From Flectonema sp. DT1601 (Eukaryota; Euglenozoa; Diplonemea; Diplonemida; Diplonemidae): DNA of 64,000 nucleotides. Positions 24,876 through 34,404 of the stretch are shown here, piece by piece. The stretch is taken from assembly GCA_964019425.1 (NCBI GenBank), contig OZ025846.1:1-64000 (forward strand), written 5' to 3'. The notes beneath the pieces were generated by a model. The model saw nothing but the letters and a program-made list of their open reading frames with translations, had not been told where the DNA came from and made no database searches. The translations under genes and the position numbers were made by a program. The first letter of the stretch is position 1. Each line of letters starts with the position of its first letter.

Positions 24876-27664
24876 CTAAAAGTTGAGCTTCACTTTTGCT
24901 TCAGCGATGATCTGTTTTTTTATTTTCTCTTTTAATGAGATGCATTAATTTCCTCTCCTCAATATAAAAAAGTAAAATCTACAAACCTGAGCAATCGAAG
25001 CAACGTCTCCTAAAGTTGACATTCTGTCTTGTCCCAGCTGTTGCCATTCACTGAAAGACAACTGAGTCTTGTCGCAGGTCTGAACAAAACTACCGTTTGG
25101 AGACAAGAGATTGTTACCCATTGTCTGTTAATTAGTTATTTATATAAGAGATGAATATGAGTTTATTATAAAAAAAATGCACTAAAAATAAAATATAAAA
25201 AAAAGAAAAGTTATAAAAACACATTGTTCTGCTGTTCCATAATACACTAGTGGAATACGTAGTTTCAGTAGCCTTAATCTTATACTACTTGTCCCTCTTA
25301 GGCCTTCATCAGTAAGTGAACATATCGTCTGCTAAGATTGTTTTAAATACACACCTCGTAAATGTCTTTGCCAATGTCCTTCTTCTCCTTATGCTTACAC
25401 TTAAAAGAATAAAAGACACCATCACCAGTAATACAAGTGTTGTTCATAAAGTATTGATTACCAAACACAGGACTGTCGTCTGTTTGGCAACGTGTTCCCC
25501 AAACACTTCTGTTTGGAATTCCGGGATAGACAATTAGATTGTGAGAACAAGTTTTTGAGTTTCCTAAATAATTTTTACAACCACCCCAAAGCATGAAGTT
25601 GGAAGTGTCATTATAAAATTGACTTCCATCATCGTGATCGATAGTCCAAACACTGCTGTAGCCATTCATAATAAAATTATTCTTAACATGCGATCTCGAC
25701 TTCACAATTGAAGACCCAACAAGACCCAACTTCTTATCAGCTGGGAATCCATCATCAACACCACTCTTTGTTAAATAAGGTTGCCTATCCCAACTGTTAA
25801 TTGGTCCATGATCAGCAGTCTCTCTCACGTGATTAAATAAAAGGTTTTCAGTGATGAGGTAAGCCCCACCAAATCCATCGTTAAAATTAAAACCAGCCCT
25901 CGGTCCATTGTAACAAATATTTCCAATTATCGTCGAGTTAGCAGTCAGTGATTGAAAATAACAAGAAGTCTGTTTTCCATAAATTCCATATTCGTGAATA
26001 TGATTAAATGCGATTGTGTTATTCATCGGATACGTTGACTTCATTCCATCGATTGCTTGTGTTGATCCAAGTGAAATGATTGAGGAGTCACCAGTTCTGT
26101 AGAATTCATTCGATTCAACAACAGAGAAGGTCACATTGTTTGATAACATCAATCCATTTCCACCAGTTTCAATGAACTCACACGATGAAATCTTAACTTG
26201 GTGACAATCTTCAATAAAGACTGCAGCACCTCTGTGAATAGTCCAATCACCACCAGAAGGTACTTCATGTTGGTCTAAGTAAGTTGCTCTAGTTTGAGTA
26301 AACGTCAATCCCTCGATGTTAACATCGTTAGCACCCTTCACAGAGATCAGCGTGTCCAGAAGTGGAACTGAAACTTCAGGAAACCCACCAACCGTACTGT
26401 TCGGGTATAAGTACAACATGTCATCAGACTCATCGTAAAACCACTCACCAGGAGCATCTAATTCCTCGATCAGGTTCTCAACATAAAAACGGTTTCCGTC
26501 AATTCCTTCCAAGTGACCTCTGGACTCCTGATATCCTCCGTAGGCGAAGTCGATTTTATTTCCACTTCTTTTGCTCATTTTGTACATCCAACCTCCCCAC
26601 AACTTTGTGTGTAAAACATGTGCGACACCCGTTGATGGTGTCTTCCACTCTCTTGGAAAGGTTCCATCAGCGACATTGATATCAGCTGGTCTTTCGAAAA
26701 GACTTCTCCACGGAGAGAAGTAAGAGTTGTTCGACCAACCGATTCCAGGAAGTGGCTTGTTGTAGACGGGATGCCCAACAGGAGGATCATAAATTTTGTA
26801 TTTAAAGGTACCCCAGTGCTTACACTGTTCACATCCTACAGTTGGTGACTCTCCTCTGTTAGGACCGAGTTCAAGTCTTCTTATTTCCCTACCCGGGTTT
26901 TGAATATCAATCGACCGTTTGGCTGTGAGCCAGTTGCAGTGCTCGCCTGCATATTGCGGTTGTGAAAAACATTTTCCTGAGTTTTCAGCTGGGTCTCCGT
27001 TTGGAAATCTTGCTCTGAGCATTCTCTTACCGTTTGCGAACAGCTGATTTACAATTTCTGGACCGTCGTCTACTCTCTTTGGGAGAGAGACCTTCGTTTC
27101 GTAAACCTTGCAGCCGGGGATCAGATTACTGCACTGCCATCCTGAGATACCTCCTCCAGCACCAGAAAGAGTTACTTTTTCAGTTCCTTTGCTGGTGACG
27201 TACGCTGAGATAGTCAGTCGGGAGTGTTCTACACCCAAAGATAATGTTTTGTTTAAATAATAAGTTCCCTCTCTCAGGTACAAAGACCTGCGATCGGCCG
27301 ACGGCGGGAGGGTTGCCAGGGCGTGGGAGATCGTCTTCCACGGAGAGTCTAGCGAACCTTTTCCGCTAACATCTGAACCACCTTTAACAGCAACAAACCA
27401 ACTGTTTTGATAACTAGACGGCGGGTTTAGCAGATCCCTCGCTGGCTTTGCCTTTTGAGCAATCGTTCCGTTGCAGTCCCACAATCGCAGCGCATCGCTC
27501 AGGGAGGTGACATTCATGGCTGGAATCTTATTTGGGTACCGAGATCCGTATTGAACTGCAAACTCATGAACAGCGCACTCCAACTGTTTCATATTTGATG
27601 GAATTGGCGGATCCGTTTGTTGCCCGATCGCCAAAACCAGCGTCGGTAGTAAAACATTCATCAT
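24876..27664 (-). CDS. Secreted right-handed beta-helix protein, three exons
   Basis: Exons 27664-25355, 25124-24987 and 24911-24876 join in phase 0 to give 827 residues. Donors are GTGTGT and GTTTGT; both acceptors end ACAG. The N-terminus is a short signal peptide (MMNVLLPTLVLAIGQQ). The middle carries a parallel beta-helix region: SPWKTISHAL, YLREGTYYLN, later N/V/I-rich rungs such as NIEGLTFTQT, SCEFIETGGNGLMLSNN and IGNICYNGP. The small exons supply the ending SFSEWQQLGQDRMSTLGDV and IIAEAKVKLNF, which resemble the F..W...GQD..S close of this family. Several N-glycosylation sequons occur. Such proteins are often polysaccharide-binding or lyase-like; catalytic activity is not shown. An acceptor-like TTCCACAG lies 7 nt before the ATG. 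Confidence 0.85.
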
Positions 27665-28042
27665 TAAGCAACTGTGGAATTGAAATAAAAATTAACTAAA
27701 CAACATTACGAAACTTTGTAACACTTCTCCGCCATCCATACGTAGCTAACTCCTCGTAAATAAGTTTGTGACTGAGAAAGGAAAAATAGTTTTTAAGTTC
27801 GAATTCGATCCTTTCGCATCGCAAATTACAAATAGAACTGACAAACACAAAATAAGAAACAAAAGATACAGCAGTAGAATAAGGAAGAGAAAGAGGAGAC
27901 CGACCCGAGGGGTTGAGACTCCTCGCAGAGACAACAGAGAAACCGCCTCCGATGTTCTATTCGTACGGTCGGGATCTGATTGATTACGACATACGAGACT
28001 TTTGTTAAGTGAGCGAACGAGTGAATATGAACGACGAGACGC
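27665..28042. other. Intergenic spacer
   Basis: A 378-base spacer between the Q-rich gene and the beta-helix gene. No gene seen. The acceptor-like CCACAG at 27672-27677 belongs to the 5' end of the beta-helix gene. Confidence 0.5.
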
Positions 28043-28735
28043 TCAACTTCCAATCTTCTTGTTGAGGTACTCATTTAACTTTTGTTGTATTTCTGAGCAA
28101 ATAGCCTGCCCTCCCTCACGGGCAGCTGCCTCTTGTGATTGTTCCTGTCGCTTCACCATTTCAATAAGTCCGAAAGACGGATCGTCGTAGTCGTCGTAGC
28201 AAACCGCGTGAACTCTACGAACTGGGGAGTTGGCATCGGGAGAGGGGGAGGGAGACGAGGGTTTCGAGGAGCTTCTGTTCGCTGCTTGTGAAGTACGAGC
28301 AGGTGGGCTAACTGACTGCCGAGTAACTGACGCTCCTCGACTAACTGAGGGATCGCGTAATGGTGAACCAGATGCTGGAAGTGTCGGGGGTTGAACTGTC
28401 TCTTGTCTGTCAGGACTCCTACTAATCGAATAGTACCCACCACCATTAATACTTTCTGTAGTACTACCAGCGCAGCTATTTGTTGGTACCAGAGATCCTT
28501 CAACAGCAGCCAATCTCTGTCGCAATGCTTCGATTCTCCGCCGCTCTCTGGGAGTTGTATTCGGACGTTCCCAAGTTCCTAACGATTGTTGCTGCTGTTG
28601 TTGTTGCTGTTGCGGTTCGTCGCTCTTTTCTTTAGGACGTGCTGTACCATTCCTCAAAGGACAGGCGTTGTATGGACGCTGTCCCCCTTTATCATTAGAC
28701 GCACGTGGAGATCTGTAAGAAGTGTTCTCTCTCAT
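28043..28735 (-). CDS. Polyglutamine-containing, mostly disordered protein
   Basis: A 230-residue frame, ATG at 28735. It has a run of about nine glutamines near residues 42-50, then a basic predicted coiled-coil piece (RERRRIEALRQRLAAVEG) and a long Ser/Pro-rich stretch (SSSKPSSPSPSPD). It ends with a helical charged end (VKRQEQSQEAAAREGG, IQQKLNEYLNKKIGS). No known domain. The start is only 27 bases after the stop of the neighbouring gene, and an acceptor-like CCAAACAG ends 13 bases before the ATG. It could therefore be a downstream gene in a tight pair or a terminal exon of something larger. Splicing from the upstream gene in frame was tried by eye and no good donor was found. Confidence 0.55.
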   Translation of the reverse strand: MRENTSYRSPRASNDKGGQRPYNACPLRNGTARPKEKSDEPQQQQQQQQQSLGTWERPNTTPRERRRIEALRQRLAAVEGSLVPTNSCAGSTTESINGGGYYSISRSPDRQETVQPPTLPASGSPLRDPSVSRGASVTRQSVSPPARTSQAANRSSSKPSSPSPSPDANSPVRRVHAVCYDDYDDPSFGLIEMVKRQEQSQEAAAREGGQAICSEIQQKLNEYLNKKIGS

Positions 28736-28761
28736 CTTACGAAGGGGGCTGTTTGGTGTTT

Positions 28762-28767
28762 TTTATT
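28762..28767 (-). promoter_or_regulatory. AATAAA overlapping a stop codon (possible polyA signal)
   Basis: The minus-strand stop TAA of the unknown gene lies inside AATAAA. With only 27 bases to the next ATG, any polyadenylation site must fall within or before the next gene's leader. Whether this hexamer is used is unknown. Confidence 0.3.
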
Positions 28768-30238
28768 GTTCAGCTGTCAAACAGTTGATAAAGGTGTTCT
28801 CATAGTTTACCAGACTGCAGTGGGTGAAGATGTTGTCAATCCCGTTTGATATATCAGCTCGGTTGGGAGCATCGTTTAGGAGAGTATTAGTATTTGATGC
28901 AAATGATGTGTTCCAGTAAGGAACTTCAATGAGTACCCACCAGTAAGGGTGATATCGTTGAAGGCAGAATATCACTAAGTTCACCCAGAGTCCAGTGAGT
29001 ATGAGGATAGTCACATCTGAACTACCGTTGTTGTAAACGAAGATGTTGCTGTCCTGATCCGCGGAGATATGGTCAAGCTGTAGGACAGCCACTGCATCTG
29101 TTTCAAGACAGCTTCAATCTTCAAAAAAGTGTGCAGATTCGAGGGCAGTATCCAAGAAATCGTGACCCTCATTACTCAAGCACACCTGCTAACCTGCCTG
29201 AGTACTCACAAAACAGTACACATATACATACCTTCCCCAGGGTAGCTCTCGACCTTCGCGTGCTTCTATTGGTTTACCTCCTCGAATGCCAAACACTTCC
29301 CTGTTTTGTTTTTGGATTTTATTTCTGCCGCGTGGTACCAAATTATTACCAACTTTAAAACATTTGAAAAGTAAAACATTATTAACATACCAAGCCTTTC
29401 TTTGAGGCTGCGAGGGATTTGCATTTGTGCCGATTGAAAAGTCTGACATTCCGCACGCAGTAGAATTCGCTGTCGAAGCCGCAGACTGCGTCTGTCCTCC
29501 AGCGCTGCTTTGCGTGTAGGACAGTTGAGATTGGGACAGTTTCTTTCTCAGAGGCCTAACGTTCGATGGGCTGAAGTTCTTTTCAATACAAAGAGAACCC
29601 GGCACAGTAAGAGATGAAATAGGAGGAATAACATCATCGTTGTAAGTGTCTTTTTGTCGAGTTGTATGCTTGTCAGAATCTTCCCAGGGAAGGACTCGAT
29701 CATGTTTAGGAACATTACCACGACCACCTAATGCTCCTTGCCATGGACGGTTTGCCATGGCTGTTGATGGATGTAATCTAATTAATAATTCACCGTGTTG
29801 GGTACTAATTATTGTACCTCGTAGTCCATTGTATTGTGTTTCATGTTTCAGACCAAAGATCTCAACATCTGTTGACGTCTTGAGTGGAGATGAACTACTC
29901 ACTTCAGACTCTGGAAGTGGAGGTGTCGATGAACGAGTTTCCTCAACTGACGGCTGCGATTTCAAAGATGGATTTGGTTGTCCATCCATGAGTCTTCTTT
30001 TTAATATTTCATCCAATTCTTGCAAAGAGTGAACAGCTGCTAAGATAGGACCCTCACCTTCAATAGAATTATTATTATTTCCAATCTTCCTAATCATTTC
30101 TTTATCAACTAAGACTCCTGTCGCTGTTGACCCCGCAGGAGGTTTCAATGTTGTGTTGTACACCCTTTTGTCACACCCGATGCATATCTTCGGTTCCGTA
30201 GTCCCAACTTCCTTCCCACAGCAGAGTGAAAACGGCAT
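28763..30238 (-). CDS. Unknown three-exon protein with Cys-rich N-terminus
   Basis: Proposed exons are 30238-29391, 29300-29232 and 29111-28763, giving 421 residues. The first junction is solid (GTATGT donor, AACAG acceptor, phase 2). The second uses a good donor (GTATGT) but a weak acceptor (ATTGAAG), chosen because it keeps the 115-codon last frame open. The better-looking AAACAG acceptor 15 bases further on would terminate after about eight codons. The N-terminus has two CxxC-like pairs (LCCGK, ICIGCDKRVYN), suggesting a small zinc-binding knuckle. The middle is Ser/Pro-rich and likely disordered, with RPWQGALGGRG. The last exon holds a hydrophobic stretch (VTILILTGLWVNLVIFCLQ) that could be a buried strand-helix or a membrane segment. 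Function not recognised. Confidence 0.5.
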
Positions 30239-32854
30239 CAGCTACACGGCATTTAATTTATTGTTGTTTTGGATGTTTTTATTTTCTTTTTTACTTCTGT
30301 TGAATATAATGATAAAAAACAACACTTTCCCCAGTTAGTGAAGTACACCCCCCGCACTGTATAAGTGAAGTCACTTTTGATGTAACCTGCTCTTTGTGAA
30401 GTGAGGTGAGTAATGATCTTCAGTAATAATAATAATTTCACAAAACCTGTTTAACGAAGCAAAAGAAAGAAGAATAAAAATCTGCTTTTGGGTTTTTTTT
30501 TTTTGGGGAGTGGTTGCGGGACAAGCTCTTTTCAAAACTGCCGAAAACTCCTTTTTTTTTTTTTTTTTTTGTAGTAGTCGGATAAAAAACAAAAAAATCG
30601 TCCAAAAAAAGAAAGCATAGCAAACCATTGCAATTGCGCCGGTAGTGTAAGGCAGTGCCACCCTTCATTTCTCGTACTGCTGAGACAAGGAAGTTGTCAA
30701 ACAACGCAAATTTCTGATACAAAGGATGCTGACTAAATTACTTTAGTAGCAGCTCGTGTATCCCTACTTACTGTCGTTGGCTGTGGCAGGATTACTATCT
30801 CTGCGGTCTCACTTACGTTTGAATGGAATCAATAAAATAATCAGAAAAAAAACGTTGGTAGTTTTAGTTAATTAACATCAACGGAAAACATGTATTGGAC
30901 CCCCCTTCCTCAATGTTGGAATGGAATAGCTGCTGCTGACTTCTCCAATAGTGATATAGTGTACTTTGTGTCACTTTCTTTCAAAGTTCTGATTAAATGT
31001 GTTTTTTTTTGTAAAAAAAGACTCTCTCAGTGAGTTGTTGGGATCCTTTAATTAAATTACACACCTACTTCAGAAAAAGACGGGGACAACGAGGGGGGTT
31101 TAACTGTTTGATTTTGTACGTAAAATACAAATGTATTGTATCATAAAAACAACATAACGATAAAATTTTATATAGTTTTAGATACAGTGACTAGGTGTGA
31201 CGCTTAACTTTGCCTTTTGAAGTAACTATTTAGGTTTCGAGAGTAATCCATATACCTCTTTACGTCTATTCTCTCATCATCAGTTATGGTATAGAAGTGT
31301 TAATCAACTATTGTGACTGAAGCATCCTAGTTAGCACGGGGACGAGGGGTGAAATTGGTAATGGGGAAATAATACTAAATAAGTAAGAGAAGGCTAAACT
31401 GAAAAACATGACAGGGACGAGGGAGGAGGGGGAAACACGTTTGTTGTATCACACTCCTCATATCTGATGAAGAGAACACAGCCACCAGCTGTACGCTAAA
31501 AAGCTCCTCCTTAACTTTACTGTACATAAAAGGGAAGAAGAAATTTCAAGTTGTCTGTTCGTGAATAGAACAAACCAGTTGTAGGGGGATAGCAATCTCC
31601 TGTTTGTAATTCCACTACTTTGAAGTTAGTCTCGAATGACATCATTTCAGCAGTTATTTTAACCAACCTGTAGACAACCTGCAGACAAGACAAAGAAAAA
31701 GTAACAATAATTCAATTATTAATACAAAAAAAAAAAAAAAAAAAGTGTTTTTTAAAAAGATGAAAAATGTCCAAACAGGAATCAATTCACGTTGCGGGTT
31801 TTTTTAATGTTGTCATTATTGAGGTCAGGATTATTATACCAGAACAGAAATGACCACCCCGCAAATGTGAATAGTTGGTTGGTAGGAATAATTACTCATC
31901 TTTTTTTTGAATTGAGCGAAGAAATCAACAAACAGAACCAACTAAGTCACTACGAGGAGGACTTATTTAAATTGTAAATTGTTTTCGATTTTTTTTTTTT
32001 TTTACCTTCGCAAAATCGATCACAAATTCTTAGTAGTAATTAACCAATTATCACAAGACAGGGAATGTGATGATTTGCGTTGATTTGCGTTGATTTCAAA
32101 AAAATGAACAGATTGGGGGGATGACTTATGGATTGCACTCCTCCTTCATCAGGTTGTTGTGTTTCTACACGAGACTCGGGATGTCGGAGTTTCTTTTCTT
32201 TAACAGATTTTCTAATTATTTTATTCGGTTCTTTAATTTCCGCTTTTTGCAGTTTTTTAATTTCTTGCTGGGGGAAGGAGAATGAAAAAAAAAAAAAAAA
32301 AAAAAAAAGGGAACAAAACAATCGCAAAAAAAAAAAAAAAAAAAAAAAAAAAGCTTCTTTCGCTTTTTTTTGTTTTTTCAGAGGCTTTGATTCGTAGTAA
32401 AAAAAAGAAAAAAAATGAAATGAAAATTATTCATTTCTTTTTTTTTTTTTTTTTTGTTTCGTATGAATCAGAAACCTTTTTAGTTTGAGAATGATCAGAC
32501 GCTATCAGCGTTTTGATTTTGTTCTCTCTCTTTTTTTTTTAAAAATACATTTTGAGTCGAACGAAAAGTAAATGTAAATTCACACAAAAGACACGACTGT
32601 TCCACTCCACCAAAGTGATAACAAGTGAGATGAATTAATCAACTTATTAATAATATAAATACATATCACAAACAGAGGTTTGAGTCTTGTGGTACTCCAC
32701 AAATTGTTTTTTTTTTTTTTTTTTTTAAATTGAAATATTCACCACACTGTTGAGAGAGCTGGTGGACTGGGGAAGCAGATCATTTTTACAATATATAAGA
32801 AAAAAAAAAAGTAAAAACAAAATTCAGTTCTCTTCAATCATTTCCTCAATCATC
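30239..32854. other. Intergenic or unresolved exons, 2.6 kb
   Basis: Dominated by A and T runs (for example near 31727, 32285, 32330 and 32709). Two minus-strand stretches look like possible terminal exons: 32267-32040, preceded by a polypyrimidine-CAG acceptor, about 75 codons, charged (KKLQKAEIKEPNKIIRK); and 31667-31517, preceded by CTACAG, 50 codons (ELQTGDCYPPTTGLFYSR). I could not connect either to a gene. A dispersed repeat copy lies at about 31098-31193. Confidence 0.45.
31098..31193. repeat. Dispersed repeat, copy A
   Basis: About 95 bases starting taactgtttgattttg and ending gttttagatacagtgacta recur at about 52709-52796 in the same orientation. The similarity is high, with small indels. 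It is AT-rich, ends in no poly-A, and has no coding potential. Probably a fragment of a non-autonomous element or LTR-like remnant of unknown family. Confidence 0.8.
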
Positions 32855-33760
32855 TCAGAGAACAACAGAGAAGGCACAGGCGAGCAGCAAGAGCAGAGAG
32901 AATGTCAGAGCCTCACCGGCGTTGTAGCTCTTCTCAGCCTTTGTGACTGCACTTAGTCCGTAGTTCTTCTTCAGCTGTCCGTTAGGATCAGCAACCGCCT
33001 CTTGCAACGTCATTTGCTGTTTTGAGTTATTGTTTTGAAAGGATGTTCTCCCTCACGTCGTAGCAGTGGTGGCAATGTTGTTCTTTAAGAAATAACAATA
33101 AACACATACCACTTCACTCGTACCTGAGATTCTTTCATCCTTTTCATCAACACCAATAGCAACAACGACAGTGGCTCCTGCTGAGTTTTGCAAAAGACGA
33201 CGTCTTGCGTTGGTGTGTTCAGAAGTAAAAACTGCTTCAGTAGTGCAACGTGCTGGGTTTTTTAGGTCAGCATCAGTGACTGTAGTGAGTCCAGTACAGA
33301 AACTTAGAACTGCTGCCTGAGTTGGAGTAAAGCAGGGAGTTCTGTACATTAATTCGTTAAACAGGTCGACTTCAAACTCTGCAGTTTTAAACTGAGTCTG
33401 AGTCATGTTTGTTCTGATGTGAGCGACAACCCAACCGTCAGTGTCTCCCTCTCTCAGTCCTCCAGTTGGAGTACAGCTCATGGGTCTGCTTCTCCAGTTG
33501 TTGTAGTACGGACTTCTTCTGTACCAATTATCATTTTCAAATTGACGTCTGTAACTATTGTATCTGTAGTATGAGTATGCAAGTCCGTATCCTAACACAA
33601 CTCCTCCTGCAGCTCCAGCAGCAGCGTACTTCCACTTCCCGGAGTATCTCGCTGAAGAAGATCCACCCGGATAGTGACTCGATCTCATTAAACCTTTTCC
33701 ATCACACTCTCCAACTCCAGCTAACAAGAGTGAGAACAAAAGTGCTATGGCGACACGCAT
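32855..33760 (-). CDS. Small secreted protein with prion-like layout (signal peptide, Ala/Gly core, hydrophobic tail)
   Basis: Exons 33760-33110 and 33016-32855 join in phase 0 (donor GTATGT, acceptor AAACAG) to give 270 residues. A signal peptide covers 1-19 (MRVAIALLFSLLLAGVGEC). A Ser/Gly/Arg segment is followed by an Ala/Gly/Val hydrophobic core (YAAAGAAGGVVLGYGLAYS, about 45-63), then a Tyr/Arg/Asn-rich stretch (YYRYNSYRRQFENDNWYRR). A globular part has several cysteines (MSCTPTGG, RTPCFTP, LSFCTG, ARCTTEA). The second exon ends in a hydrophobic tail (LTFSLLLLLACAFSVVL), a typical GPI-anchor signal, with a possible cleavage region YNAG. This order recalls vertebrate PrP and nematode CX-type proteins, but homology is not established. 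Acceptor-like AGs lie 4 and 15 nt before the ATG. Confidence 0.75.
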
Positions 33761-34404
33761 TGTACTGTTTGGCTACTGTAAGATAAAATAGGTTCAAATG
33801 ATGAAAAAAAGAGAACAAACTGAAAGTCATCTCATCACTCAGTCTGTTGATTGTTTTCTGTGAGTAAATAATAATAATAAATCAACCCCTCAGATATCCA
33901 ATATAAAGTCAACTCTCCATTGAGATGAAATAAAATAAAAAAAGGGAAGAAATACTAACAAAAACAAAAAAAGAAGAAAAAAAAACAAAAAAAAACAAGC
34001 CAGTGCAGAAGCACTTCGCTTATATAAAATAATATTTGAAATGACAGTGTAACTGAACACATAAGTGAGAGAAAGTTTCATTGTTTTAAAAAACAGAGGA
34101 GGAATGAACTCGAAAAAAAATAAATTTTGGTAATATAAAAAAATCGACGCTGTTTGCTGAACGCTACGAAAGCTAAAAGGGACTACGAGTATCATCGACA
34201 TCTTTTTACTACTTTTTTAGTTGAAGACATACGAAAGAATCAAAAGATAAATGGTCACAAAACATTACCAAACAGAAGAAACATAAAGGAATTTTCGTTT
34301 TTTTTTTTTTTTTTTTGGTTCAAAATGAGATTTAATTCAGAGTTTGTGAATAGCGACAGACGGTAGTGTGTCGCGTCAGAATAATAAACAACAGAAGGGA
34401 GGAA
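33761..34404. other. Intergenic, homopolymer-rich
   Basis: No credible gene; several A runs and a T run near 34299. It includes the 3' flank of the giant gene and the leader of the prion-like gene. Confidence 0.5.

Noticed and set aside
31780-31900. Trypsin-like GGHFCSG on the minus strand
   Set aside because: No catalytic AAHC or GDSGG boxes nearby and stops follow soon; a chance likeness.
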